64,000 bases of DNA from Avena insularis (Eukaryota > Streptophyta > Magnoliopsida > Poales > Poaceae), in assembly GCA_023614405.1 (NCBI GenBank), contig CM042685.1, positions 237,501,661 to 237,565,660 on the forward strand, in the 5' to 3' direction. Positions 10,947 through 21,775 of the stretch are shown here, in pieces (within the stretch, counting starts at the first letter, position 1; each line of letters begins with the position of its first letter). The position numbers and the translations under genes are program-made. The notes under the pieces were generated by a model. The model searched no databases. It was not told the DNA's origin and saw nothing but the letters and a program-made list of their open reading frames with translations.

Positions 10947-13900
10947 TCACTCTTTGGAGATGCCTGACTTTGTCTCCTGCTGGCTTAGCTTCTGATACAT
11001 GGCCATCATCTTGTTGTACGCCTCCATGCCGTTCGGTTGGGCTTGCTGCTTCTGCTGCTGCTAGACAGGTTCGTACCACCCCGTAAGAATCTACCAGAGG
11101 TACCCGAGTGAACAGTGGGCGTAGATTTGAAGTACGGAAGTTACTACGTGCGTACCTGTGCATTCTGCTGCGCCGCTTGGCAGGCGAGGAAGGCGGAGTA
11201 GGCGTCCGGCATGGCGGCGGCGGTCTGCTTCTGCCGGTCGGCGCCGGCGTTCCAGGGCTGCATGGGGAGGAACGGGGTGGGCGGGTGCATCATGGCCGGG
11301 GCGAGGCCGGCGTAGGCGGGCTGGGCGAGGGGCCCGGCCATGTTCATCATGCCGAGGCCCATCTGCGCCATCTGGGCCATCTGCGCCATGTTGGCCATCA
11401 CGGACATCTGCAGCTGCGGCATGGCCATGGGCATCATCATGCTGCTCATCCCCATCCGGCTCATCATCTGCACCTGGGCCTGCAGCTGCTTCAGGTGGTC
11501 GATCACCTCGTCCAGCATCGATGCCTTGTCCGTCTGGCGGAGTCAGCAAGATCGAGCACGTTAATGAAAAGCACAAGATTGGTGTTTCTTGATTTGGAGA
11601 ATATGTTTCGTGATCCTGTTACCTTGCTTGAGTTGGGGACGAGCTTTTGCAAGGTTTGCATCTTCTGGTTGATCCTGTCCCTTCGTTTCTGCAGCAAGAG
11701 AGCACGTTTCGATGTAACGAATCAGCAAACGAAATAACATGACATCATCGAATTAACAAAATTCTTAAAAAGCTAGAACCCGCGAAAGTGCTCGTGTGCT
11801 AATTGGGTTCAGAATTTGCATAAGGAGAACCATTTGGTTTCGGCCCATGGGGAGCCCAACAGGTCTAAAGAACAAAGTAATAATGCGTCTTTCCCAGTGA
11901 AGGGAAAATCTTCAGTGCCTCCAAAACGACAGGAAGCGCGTTGTGGGAGTGTTTTCTCCATGGGTGCCTCCCTCGCGCAACTTGTCGTGTTTTGGGTGAG
12001 TCCATTGGTCGAAACTCGGAATGCACACGGTAGGTTCAGGTAGGTTCTTTTTCTTTTTGCAGTTCCAAATTAGAAATAAAAGTATCTCTTGAACCGAGCG
12101 TGCAAATCAGCATCCATTCCATGGTTGTATTTTTTTCATGTCAAGATTTTTAAAACTAGAACTCCTGTTAACATATTTCGGTGCAACTGTTTTTTGTCCT
12201 GCTTTGGGTAGATGTTTTGCGCTGCCTTCAGGTTGCACGATGTTCTGTTGTCATGCCTCTGCTACATTATGTTCTGATATTCTGCTACACAGCCTTCTTT
12301 ATTTATCATAATGGTGCCAAGTTTTTTAGGTTGGTTTTTTGGTGGTTTTAATTTTCAAAGCCATGATTGTGACAGTTTTGGAGTTTTTGTGTGTCTAAAG
12401 TACAAAAAGATGTGTTGAAGTTCCCCCAACCGAATTACTCATTTTCAGAATTAATAAATTTCATTTTTCTGTTCGAGTTTGATCTTTTCTAAACTCAAAG
12501 TTTGATGATACCACAATTTTGAGTTTAGACCAAGGCGATCTCTCACTAAGCCAGGAGAGGGTAAGGGTAGGGAATGGGCCTTGTGCACTTGTCCATGAAA
12601 ACTAGGAACCCATAAGGGCATCTCCAAGAATACACATTAGACATTCAATAGAGAGCTAAATACAAGTTTTGATCATCCCGAGGAGAGAATAAGAGAAAAT
12701 TTGTCCTACCTGCCATATGCTGACTTGAAGAAGGTTAGGATTGTTTACAAAGAATGAAGTGAAGGTTGGAGCCAGCTATAAGCTCAAGGATCCTATGGTG
12801 GTTGGTTTGCTCGCACACGATGCAAAGATTTGTTGTTTATTTGCATCTATCATGGAGAACCTTGCAAAGACGGAATAACACATTTTGTTGTTTATTTGCA
12901 TTTATCTACATGTAGGATCGTAAATGATGCAATGAACTAGAGGGTGACCCCTAGGACCTATAGGAATTGGCAAAAATTGGAGATGAGTAAGGGGGGCTAG
13001 GATGGCCGTCTATATTGTCACATATGCACGTCAACCACCGAGACTTCAACAGACGAGGGTGAGACAAACCATCGAATCCAAGCGAGTACATGAAGATGGT
13101 TCTATGAGACGATTAGCTATCTCTCTGCATGTTGAATTTAGCTGGAGCAAGAGACTTGGAGTGATTCGTCTCTAACCATCTGCTTCTAGATGCTTCACTA
13201 CCGCAATCTCTTCTTCATGCCTGAGCATCAATCAGCCTTATTACGAGCACTATCCTCGATGGGTGAATATCACTTCCTCCCGCTTCCCTCCACATCATAT
13301 TCTTGGATCAAACTCATATGCCAGGGTGATCAATCGTTCCATAAGAGTCTAAGACCACACCAATCAAACCTCAATTGACCATTAGTTGGCGCCTATAAAA
13401 AAAACTAGGTATTGTTTTCTCGCTAAATTTGTTGACTATCACCACCGCTTGAACTAACAACTCTCCATCCCCTCTGTTCCAAGTTAATTGAAGTTCAGAT
13501 TTTCCCTAAGATAAACATCTTTAAGTTTTACTAAGTGTATAGAGTGTATAGCATGGAAAAAATATTTTATGACGATTTTAATGAAACTAATTAGGTGTTA
13601 TTGATGTTGATGCATTTTCCTATAGACTTAGTAAGTCTGACTAAGACAAAATTCGAAATAATTTGTAATTTTGGTGGATATCAATGCTTTTGAGTTTGCG
13701 TTCTAATCCACATGTGCATCAAAACTCTAGAAGCTCCTTTTTTGTGTAAGTTTTATAGGGATGGATAAGATCATACGACTTTAGTCTAAGATCCTCGCGA
13801 GGTCTTGTTTGCAAAATGGTTTTAGTCTAATATCCAAGTAGAAACTAGAAAACGACATCATAACTAATGGTCTCCACTAAAATTCTTGTATTCCCAAAGG

Positions 13901-15474
13901 GTTAGGAGGTGTTTATAGAAATTTGTGGCTAGGTCCAGTGGCGGAGCTATGCATATGTCAGCAGGGGTCACCCCCCCCAACTTTTGAAATTTTGTTGAAG
14001 GAATTTTTTAGAATGGGATTTTTTTAGCCTTTTGCCCCCCCCCCCTCCCCCACACCCCCAGACCATGAAGTTTTGTATTTTGCCCCCCCATGGATCCTTG
14101 CCAAGCTTCGCCACTGGCTAGGTCCTTCTTAGATTAGCTTTATAATCATTTAGTGACTAACCTCAGGCTGATCTGATTTCCCGCACCACTCTAGTACTCT
14201 GCAGTCATGATCTACCACTGGTATACTCTACACACCCTAGAAATATGCTGAAGGCACGAGTTACTTGACGTGCATAACACATGTCATAATCAAAGAGTAC
14301 AGTTTTATACTATATAACAATGTGCAAATCTAAGCAAAATAAATAAATAACTCATTGTCATACATTAGTGCAGAAGATCAGGTTGTTGCTTACACGCTCA
14401 GACTCGTTATGGATGGCAGCGGCCCGGCTTCTCTTGGTGGAAATGGATGACCTCATGGGAGCTTTCCCTTTGATCACGACGTTCTCTGCCTCGTCGCACA
14501 GCCCGTCTCCCTTTTGTATCGAGCAATTAGATGGCAGCAAAAAACAAAACAAAAAGCATATATGGAGCAATTAGATGGCAGCAAAAAACAAAAAAAACAA
14601 AAACATATATGGAGCAATTAGATGGCAGCAAAAAACCAAAAAAAACATATATATAGGGAATCTGCAAGCCCATACGGATGAAGGCAAGCTATGGATCTAC
14701 GTACATACGTGCATGCGAGATGCTTACGACCGAGAGACATGCTTAAAACGTGGGAGACTGAAAGCGCTTGCTTGCCTGCGACCGACGACTGAAGCAGCGG
14801 GAATCGCTTGCGCCTCCCCCGAAGCTGGTGTTCTCCGTCTCCTCCGGGGAGCCGTTGTCCAGCGACGTGGAGTTGTTGTTGGTGGTGGTGAACCCGCACA
14901 CATCGTCGGTGCCGGTGCCGCAAGGGTCCAGCGTGAGGAGCGTGCTGTCGCCGCGGCCTGGCGCGGCGCTCCCCTGGCTGGCGCACACCCTCCTGTCCTC
15001 GCCGACCAGCCGCGCCCGCTTCCTCCGCGCCTCCAGCTCCGCTGCGTCGTCAGCCCTCGCCGCGCAGGGCACGAGCCCGTCTGCCGGCGCGCGCACGGCG
15101 AACCAAGGCGCGGCTGTAGGAGGCACCCGCGGCTGCGTGAGGTGCGGGTGCGAGGACAAGCGCGCGGCCGCCTCGCCCACCACCGCCTCGAGCGTCTCAC
15201 GGTGGTCTCCCCCGGTGCCGATGGCGTGCATCTGCGACGACGGCGCAGGAGCGGCCGGGTACTTGTGCCCCGAGCGGTTGAGCAGCCCCTGCCAGAAGAT
15301 GTTGCCCTTCTCCCACGTCAGCTCCGCCACCTCGTCGTACTGGTCCGGCATGGGGACGGCGGCCGGTGCCGTGTCAGAAGCCATGCGCAGCTCTGGCCCA
15401 GCGGACACGGCCGGGTTGATCCCCGCGCCAACCGTCTCTTCCAGATCCCAGCTCGGCACGCACTGGTTATTCAT
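10947..15474 (-). CDS. UNE10: bHLH transcription factor, UNE10 / phytochrome-interacting-factor type, five exons
   Basis: Exons read on the minus strand: 15474-14776, 14510-14394, 11688-11623, 11533-11156, 11060-10947 (TGA 10949-10947). All junctions are phase 0 and give 457 residues. The N terminus MNNQCVPSWDLEE and an APB-like motif EVAELTWEKGN (about 48-58) match the phytochrome-binding region of PIF/UNE10 proteins. The bHLH spans about 260-316: basic residues HNESERKRR keep the His-Glu-Arg set for G-box binding, then INQKMQTLQKLVPNSSK and TDKASMLDEVIDHLKQLQ. A Met/Gln/Ala-rich tail follows (MAQMAQMAQM). The protein should act in the nucleus as a dimer in light signalling or reproductive development; that is family knowledge. 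The start is ATG 15474; the upstream GTG is not needed. No stop or frameshift was found. Intron 1 is GC-AG, the other three GT-AG. Confidence 0.9.
13462..13682. mobile_element. Degenerate Stowaway-like MITE
   Basis: The left edge CCCTCTGTTCCAAGTTAATT (13470-13489) resembles the CTCCCTCCGTTCCAAATTA terminus of grass Stowaway elements. The interior is AT-rich. The right edge is degraded (AAATAATTTGTAATTTTGG about 13658) and a TA duplication cannot be assigned. It lies in UNE10 intron 2. Confidence 0.35.
13928..13935. repeat. MITE target-site duplication, left copy
   Basis: GCTAGGTC matches 14117-14124 exactly and sits directly before the CAGTGGCGG terminus. Confidence 0.9.
13936..14116. mobile_element. 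hAT-type MITE, 181 bp, in UNE10 intron 2
   Basis: The termini are CAGTGGCGGAGC on the left and, read inward from the right, CAGTGGCGAAGC, flanked by perfect 8-bp duplications GCTAGGTC. The interior has two C-rich runs (about 13971-13979 and 14034-14052) and no coding capacity. The terminal repeat matches that of the 3.6-kb hAT element at 4434-8012, so the MITE is probably an internal-deletion derivative of that group. It lies well away from both splice sites. Confidence 0.92.
14117..14124. repeat. MITE target-site duplication, right copy
   Basis: GCTAGGTC follows the terminal CTTCGCCACTG and is identical to 13928-13935. Confidence 0.9.
14511..14775 (-). other. UNE10 intron 1 (265 nt), GC-AG type
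   Basis: After the codon CAG (14778-14776) the intron starts GCAAGC, a good match to the GC-donor consensus. It ends AAAAG before GGAGACGGG. Both sides are phase 0, and the join gives RRSQ followed by GDGLCDE. No phase-0 GT donor occurs nearby in the exon-1 frame. Most of the intron is filled by a tandem repeat. Confidence 0.75.
14521..14660. repeat. Tandem repeat, about 44-47 bp x 3, in UNE10 intron 1
   Basis: Units start with GAGCAATTAGATGGCAGCAA at 14521, 14565 and 14612, followed by A-rich sequence and CATATATG. Read in the gene's direction, the A-rich part forms the pyrimidine-rich stretch upstream of the 3' splice site. Confidence 0.85.
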
Positions 15475-15610
15475 CACGCTCCGACACCTCGCTCCAATGT
15501 TACTAAGATTATATGCTCCAAAAGAGGGAGCGACGGGCGGCAGCTGGGTGTGTCGTCGAGGATTGGTCTGGCAGAGCAGAACGGAGGTGAGCTAGCTCTG
15601 TGTGTGTACT

Positions 15611-15620
15611 GTATATATAG
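15611..15620 (-). promoter_or_regulatory. TATA box of UNE10
   Basis: CTATATATAC on the minus strand lies about 137 bp upstream of ATG 15474, predicting a start near 15580 and a leader of about 105 nt. A second TATATA at 15644-15650 is a weaker alternative. Confidence 0.6.
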
Positions 15621-15853
15621 CGGGTGTCGTAGTTTACGCGCGCATATATAGCGGATGATCGATTCGCTTGAAGCAAAGGAAAGCAAAGGCGGGGAGGTTG
15701 CGGAGGCGGAGATACTTATGGAGCGGTGCGTGGAGGAGGTGGTGTGGCAGAGAGTGCGGCGCGCGCGGAGGTGTGTGTGGCGGAGCCATGCAGTGCGCGT
15801 CCGTCGGGGGAGGAGGCGATAGATGGATCATGGATGGAATGGATAGGTGGCGA

Positions 15854-15870
15854 GGGGGGGGGGGGGGGGG
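15854..15870. repeat. Homopolymer G17 in the UNE10 upstream region
   Basis: Seventeen consecutive G lie about 380 bp upstream of the start codon. The length is prone to slippage and assembly error. Confidence 0.85.
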
Positions 15871-16188
15871 CAGGGAGAGGGACGGGACGGGAAAGGGGAG
15901 GCCAGGAAGCAGGGCCTAGGCTTGTGAGGAGGAGCCGGCGGGCACGTAGCCGCCTCGCCTTCCACATGACCACGTAGGAGAAAGAGTTGCATGCATCTCC
16001 ATCCAGCCAAGTACGTTTCTATCGCGCGCGCTGTCGGGCCGGCGGCGCGCAGCCGTCGGGTTCTCATCGGTTGGTGGTACTACATGCTGCTGCTTTCTCT
16101 CACTTGTTGCCCCTGGACCTGGTACAGTTCCGAATCTTGTGGGGCATGCACCGACGGACGGCCGGGGAACCCTTTTGGAAACTGCACG

Positions 16189-16194
16189 CACGTG
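16189..16194. promoter_or_regulatory. G-box CACGTG upstream of UNE10
   Basis: A palindromic CACGTG sits about 715 bp upstream of the ATG. PIF-type bHLH proteins bind G-boxes, so self- or cross-regulation is conceivable. A single hexamer is weak evidence. Confidence 0.35.
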
Positions 16195-16614
16195 TGGACC
16201 CAAGTCGCCCAACACAAGCATGGGCCACCTTCCGATAAGTCTTTGCTTGACACTCCAGCGGAGCAATGACATGTTATGTGCGCTGCGCACGATTTGGGGC
16301 GTATTTGGTTGCCAGCTGATGAGTGGTTTTCTAGCTCTAGTGGGTCCACAAAGTGTGTTTGCTCGAATCGCCTATTTCTACAGAGCCAATCTCTTCTTGC
16401 GCTAGGTGGGTAAACGCGGGCGCAGCTGATGGCAGAAGCTCGTCGGCGAAAAACAGGTGAGAGAATTTTTTTTCACGAAAACGTAAAAGCCTTGCGTTCC
16501 GATTCATTTGATAGAAAAAGAGAGAGTATTATACAACATATACAAAGGCTCACTAAGAGCCAGCACCCCATACAACTCTACCCACTAGATCTACGGGGCC
16601 GTGGGGATCAAGGC

Positions 16615-17852
16615 TCATGCCATCCGCCCAGCCCTAGCCTCGGACGGATTGTATTCGAAGACCACCCGGTTAGGTGCGCATTGTCGAACACTACCGCATT
16701 TCTCGACTTCCAAATCCACCACGCCGTCGGCATGATGAGTGAGAAGTGCCCTTGCGAAAACGGGAGGTAGATCTTGACACTGCGACCCGGTCCATGAAGT
16801 CGTCTTCCCCATCCGGGGAGGCCGTGGATCGGGTCCATGAGAGCACCTCATGCCGGTCGCCTTGGAGAAGGGACATCCGGCGAGGAGATGGGTCATGGTT
16901 TTGACGATTGGTCACCACAGGGGACAGCGGGGGTGGGGCGAGGCCCGTCTCGCTAAGCGCTCGGCTGTCCAACAATGATCTGGCATGCCAACCGGATGAA
17001 GAACTTCACCGTGAAGCGCCTAGGCTTGCCGGTTCAGCTTCAAGGCGTGAGGCGATGGATCCTGGAAGAAACTTCGTAGCAAGATTTGGCGAAATCTTGG
17101 GCATCGCTGGTCCATCTCCACGACAGCAGTCTGGTTCGTCCACCAGCGTAATATCGTGGCCCAGGTCGAGTTGGACGTATTGCCACGCAGGCAAGCAATT
17201 TGCCACATGTATGTCGGCAATCCGGTGGCGCCCTACGAGCCTCCCGAACAGTCTGGCGCTCCTAAGCGTGCTTAGGGACCAGCGCGAGTAGCCCGGGCGC
17301 CAAATCACCGATGGTCTTCCCCTCAAGCCATCTGTCCATCCAGAATAGAGTCGTGGCTCCATCACCCACCTGCATCCTGGTAGAGGCATCGAACACTTGG
17401 TTTTCCGTCTTGGAGAAGTGCATGTCCAAACCGCGCCAGGGTCGCAGTGGGTCGGCGCGCCTCCTCCAGATCCAACGAATCCTCAGACTGATCGCCATGC
17501 GAGAGGTGAGGACCCCAACCTCAAAGCATTTCGGCCTGCTCACCCTGTCCCAGTTCACGTGGCAGTGGCCGCCATTCGCATTTGCCCTCCCAGCCCATAG
17601 GAAGCTTCTCGCTATCCGCTGGATCTGCTTGAGCGCCTGCTTGTTGAGCCCCAACACTATGACCTGGTGGAGAGGGATCGCCATGAGCACCGACTTAATT
17701 AGCGCAAGGCGCCCGAATTTCGCCATCATCCCAGCCTTCCAGGTAGGAAGTCTACTCGCGATGCTATCCACCAGGGGTTGGAGGGCAGCCGCGGACACCC
17801 GTCGCGGCTGACAGGGGATCCCAGTACGATGGGGAACATCGCCACCTGGCAC
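16615..17852 (-). pseudogene. LINE ORF2 C-terminal region (thumb and zf-RVT-like tail)
   Basis: Fragments in shifting frames cover the part after the reverse-transcriptase palm. They include KAGMMAKFGRLALIKSVL (about 17700-17753), IPLHQVIVLGLNKQALKQI, WDRVSRPKCFEVGVLTSRM and the zinc-ribbon-like end THLLAGCPFSKATG (about 16850-16893). At least three frame changes occur between 17852 and 16615. This tail follows the palm in plant L1 elements and is thought to aid RNA binding. Confidence 0.65.
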
Positions 17853-19227
17853 CCCATGACCGTCGCTGCGTGGAGTGCGACCTCAGAGGAGCATGCGATC
17901 GGCGAGACCGAACATTTGGCGTAGTTGGTGTGCAATCCAGATGCCTCCCCGAAGAGGCCCAACAGCGCGCGGACTGTGCGCAGCTCCGCCTCATCTGGGT
18001 GACAGAAGATCACCACGTCATCCGCATAGAGGGAGACTGAGGTCACCAGCCCTCGCGCAGTAATCTGCTTCAGCATGCCGTACTCAACCGCCCTGGACAT
18101 CACCCTGTTGAGCGTGTTGATGAACAACACGAAGAACATTGGCGACAGGGGATCGCCCTGTCTCAGGCCCCTCTAGTGCCAGATTGGGGGGCCTGGCTCG
18201 CCATTGAGCATCACCCTGGTGCTTGCAGTCGAAAGCAGGATGGCCACCAGCTCCCTAAAGCGGGGCCAAACCCCACTTTCCGTAGCACCTCGAACAACAA
18301 CGCCCAGGAGACCGAGTCAAATGCTTTGGCTATATCGAGCTTTAGCATGATTCGGGGCTCCTTTAACTTGTGCAGATGGCGTGCCGTCTGCTGAACCAAC
18401 ATGAAGTTATCATGAATGCAACGCTTCTAGATGAAGGCGCATTGGTTCAGATCAACCAAACCTCCAAGCCTGGAGGCCAGCCTGGAAGCCAACAACTTCA
18501 CCCCAAGCTTGGCGAAGATGTGGATTAGGCTAATTGGCCTAAAATCACCCAGTGAGGATGCGTCGCTCTGCTTGGGCAGTAGAATGACCAGGGCCTGGTT
18601 TAGGCCTTGGAAACCGCGCCTGTTCATGGAGTGGAACTTGTCCAAGGCGGCTATAAAATCAGCCTTCACCACACCCCAACAGCTCTGCAGGAATTCAGCA
18701 GTGAACCCGTCTGGGCCCAGCGCCTTACCGTGAGGTAGTCGCTTGATCACCTCCCACACCTCCTCCTCCTCCGAGAAGGGGGCATCCAAGTCTGACAGGT
18801 CTTCCGAGTTAGCCCCTAGGAAGTCTAGGTCCAACGAGAACTGTCGCTCGACCGCAGTGCCGAGCAGATCCTGAAAGTGGTCATAGGTCACCTCCGCCAT
18901 GGCCGCGTGGTCTACTACGATCGCGCCATTTACTTGTAGGCTATGGATCACGTTCTTTTGGCGAAGGTAAGAGGCGTGCTGGTGGAAGAATGCCATGTTT
19001 GCATCACCCTCACCCAGCCATCTCAGCTTGGCTCGCTGGTGTGCCATAGTGCGCTCCAGAGATGCCAGACCCAGGTAGGTCTGCTTTAGCCTAGCGCGAA
19101 GGGCGCGCTCATCCGGGGAAATCTGCCTCGACTCCATAGCTACATCAAGCCGGTAAACCACTTCCCAGGCCGCAGCAAGCTGAAGCTTGACAGAGCCAGC
19201 CTTCTTGTCAGCCCAGCTCATCAGCAT
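17726..19227 (-). pseudogene. LINE ORF2 reverse transcriptase
   Basis: The region reads FFHQHASYLRQKNVIHSL, LPHGKALGPDGFTAEFLQS, LLPKQSDASSLGDFRPISL and then, past a stop, LKLDIAKAFDSVSWALLFEV. After a frame change comes the palm motif VSLYADDVVIF with catalytic YADD at 18017-18028. A TAG at 18427-18429 follows CAFI; a frame change lies between 18211 and 18139. The order and spacing fit L1-clade RT, which copies LINE RNA at a nicked target. The protein cannot be made intact. Confidence 0.8.
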
Positions 19228-20100
19228 TCACGCCGTGCGTTTTAGCTTAGCAACAAGCCTTTGAAAGGGGTCAGGGTCGCCGTCGATCATCTCCCAAGCG
19301 TTGTCTACGATGTCACTAAAGCCATCGAGCCTCATCCAGAATCGCTCAAACTGAAACCGTCCTCTTCCGGCCGCAACCGGTGTACAGTCTAGGAGCAACG
19401 GGCAATGGTCCGAGATGACAGAGGAAAGGCAGCGCAGAGAATAGCTATCGTGCAGCTCATCCCATTCCGAGGTACAGAACACCCGGTCAAGCCTGACCAG
19501 AGTCGGTGTCTCCCGTTCGTTAGACCAAGTGTATCTCCTCCCGTGGAGGTAAACCTCTTTCAGCAAGCAGTCATTCAGCAGTCTCTGAAAGCGGCCCATC
19601 ATGCGGCGGTTGAGGTTATTGTTGTTCTTGTCCTCATCACGGTAGATCATGTTGAAGTCACCGCACAACATCCAAGGGCCTGGCCGTAGCCGACGAACCT
19701 CTCGGAGTTCCGCGAGGAAGGCAATCTTATCAGCCTCATCCTGGGGGCCATAGACGCAAGTTAACCACCATGGGCCACCTCTCGGGAGAGACACCTTGGC
19801 GGTTACGCTGTTCATATTAATGTGTGCGCTATCAAGCTGCACCACCCTACTCTTCCACGCAACGATTATACCCCCCTTAGTACCAATCGCAGGCAAGCAG
19901 AAGTAAGCGTCAAAGTCCGCTCCGAGGGTTTCCATTACAACCGAACGCGATACAACAGCAAGTTTAGTCTCCTGCATACACACAATGGAAGCGTTCGTCG
20001 TGACGACGATGCTCCTAACACCCGTACGACGTGCACGGTCGTTTAAACCGCGCACATTGGACACCAAAATCATAGGATCGTACGACATCGAAACAATCAT
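19228..20100 (-). pseudogene. LINE ORF2 AP-type endonuclease domain
   Basis: A 290-residue open segment starts at ATG 20100. It shows the endonuclease blocks NVRGLNDRARR, CMQETKL, WWLTCVYGPQ, LCGDFNMIYR, LVRLDRVFCT and SDHCPLLLDC in the expected order, with the catalytic Glu, Asp-Asn and Asp-His all present. The frame runs on into the RT segment after a single in-frame TGA at 19228-19230. This enzyme nicks DNA to start target-primed reverse transcription. It is the best-kept part of the LINE. Confidence 0.82.
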
Positions 20101-21775
20101 GAAGCACCCGAAAGGACCAGACGGTCAGACCACCACGAGGCGGCCACCCGACACCCCATCCGACTCCACCATGGGCGATGCACACCCCCTAAGCGCCGAG
20201 AGGGTCCACCCGTAGAGCTCTCCGATTGCCTCAATCATATCGTCGGTGAGTGGCGACTCGAACAATCGGTGAAAGGCCTCCAGGGCAGCATCCGAGGGAG
20301 CCTCATCTCCAGAAACAAGACCAAGCTTCCTCAGCAGGTTGAGGATGGCCTTCTGCTCTGAGTTAAGCCCCCCGGCTGCCTGGCGATCCTCGAACTCCTA
20401 CGCGGCTGAAAGTTGAGGGCCATCAGTCTCCGCTGCACTGGCGGCGCCTGCAAAAGCGTGTCGGAATGCAACTTGGCGGCTGCGAGGAACTCTCCTAGGG
20501 TCTTCGGCGCGGCACCGGGGTGGTCACTAGGGTAGAGCTCCCTTGTGCAAGGAGGCGATGGCCGTAGACCTGCATCTACGGCGAGGCGAGCGTGGCGGAG
20601 GGGGTTGGTGGCCGTGGGGCGATGGCGAGGGGTGACGGGGTGGCCGCTGACCTAGCGCCAGCCTGCACGTCCACGTCGAACAACCATCACGGCATCTCAA
20701 ACTCAGGCTCGGGGGCAGGGGAATGCGTTGAGTCAGCAGCATCGCACACCCAAAGGTCAAAGCGACGGTCATCTTCGAACAGTACCAAGGCGGACGAGGC
20801 CAGAGAGGGGGCGCCTGAGTGGGCCGAATCCTGTCCCGCCAGCCCAACTACCACACCCGACAACCTCAGCTTCCCATGGGCCGGGTCAGCTGAATCCCCG
20901 TCCAGCCCATCCTCAGAAGGCATGGACTGGGCCGGAACAGCGCCCACGGGGACCGCGGAGCAAGCCTGGGCTGGGTGGGGCCCTGATGGAGGCGAGCTGC
21001 CCTGGGCGACGGGCAACATCGCCACGGCGTCCCCTACCCCAACAACCTCTTCGACAGGGGGGCGGGGCGCGTCGTCATCCACGGCGGTGCCAGGGCGCAG
21101 CACAGCAGGTCCCTCATCCTCCCTCGTCAGCAACCGCGAAGGTGGGACCGAAGCCCGATCGATCCCGCGTAGCAAAGCCACTGCTGCAGCAGCATGCTCC
21201 TTGCGCTAGGCATGTCTGCGTCTTTTCTTTAGCCGCCGTCTCTTTTGGCTACGCGACAGGCGCAGTGCCAGCGCCACCTCAACTCCAGCACCACCGGCCT
21301 CTCCAGTTTGAATGGGGAGGGAAGCTTCTCCCTGCGACTGGTCGCCCTACACCAGCTGGCCTCCTTGGCGCGACGCGGGGGAGCCGACCGGCCGGGCAGA
21401 CCGTGCGTCAGCGGCGACCAGGGAGGGTGCTTTACAACCAGCACGGCCCCGCTTTCGGCGTCGCGATGGAGCGGGCGTGGGTCCAGCTGGCGCCGCCAGC
21501 GTAGCATCCGCGCGGTTGTGGCGGGACCCACCGTGATGTCCACCGCGAGGCTGCGCCCCGCCGCCGCCACCCGCGCCGGCGTCGCCGCGAGGAAGGCCAT
21601 CAGGCGCGCCACGGTCATAGGAGTAGCGCCGCAAGGTGGGGTACCCCGACGTCGCACCTCCTCCATCCTTGCCGCCCGGGACCGGCTGTCGGCGCCTGTA
21701 GTCGGTGAAGCTGGTGATGTGGACCACGAGCGGGTGGATCATGATGGAGACCTGCGGCGGGTGTAAATATGTCGT
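20101..21775 (-). pseudogene. LINE ORF1 remnant
   Basis: Upstream of the endonuclease, GC-rich fragments remain in two main frames (20687-21181 and 21229-21666). They are Pro/Ala/Arg-rich, without an intact zinc knuckle or recognisable RNA-binding domain. Position alone suggests ORF1. The N-terminal part seems to be missing. Confidence 0.4.

Larger units (their letters stand above)
11689..14393 (-). other. UNE10 intron 2 (2,705 nt), MITE-bearing
   Basis: The donor GTAAGC follows SER, and the acceptor CTGCAG precedes KRRDRINQ. The intron splits the bHLH basic region between Arg and Lys, a common position in this family. It holds a hAT MITE (13936-14116), a degenerate Stowaway-like stretch and otherwise AT-rich sequence without supported ORFs. 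Confidence 0.85.
16466..21775 (-). mobile_element. L1-like LINE retrotransposon, decayed
   Basis: The minus-strand 3' end has GCAAGGCTTTTACG (16483-16496) followed by CGTGAAAAAAAA (poly-A as T8 at 16466-16473), the usual ending of grass LINEs. Going 5', it carries a Cys/His-rich tail, reverse transcriptase, AP endonuclease and ORF1 remnants. Coding is interrupted by stops and frame changes. The 5' edge is uncertain; an inverted repeat at 21762-21838 marks the last recognisable position. No target duplication matching the left flank (GGTGAGAGAA) was found near the right edge. Confidence 0.8.

Noticed and set aside
11108..11737. Long plus-strand ORF opposite the bHLH exons
   Set aside because: Shadow of the real minus-strand coding sequence; His/Gly-rich antisense of Met/Gln-rich codons.
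14575..15651. 358-residue plus-strand ORF opposite exon 1
   Set aside because: Antisense shadow of GC-rich UNE10 exon 1. It crosses the splice sites and has no domain.
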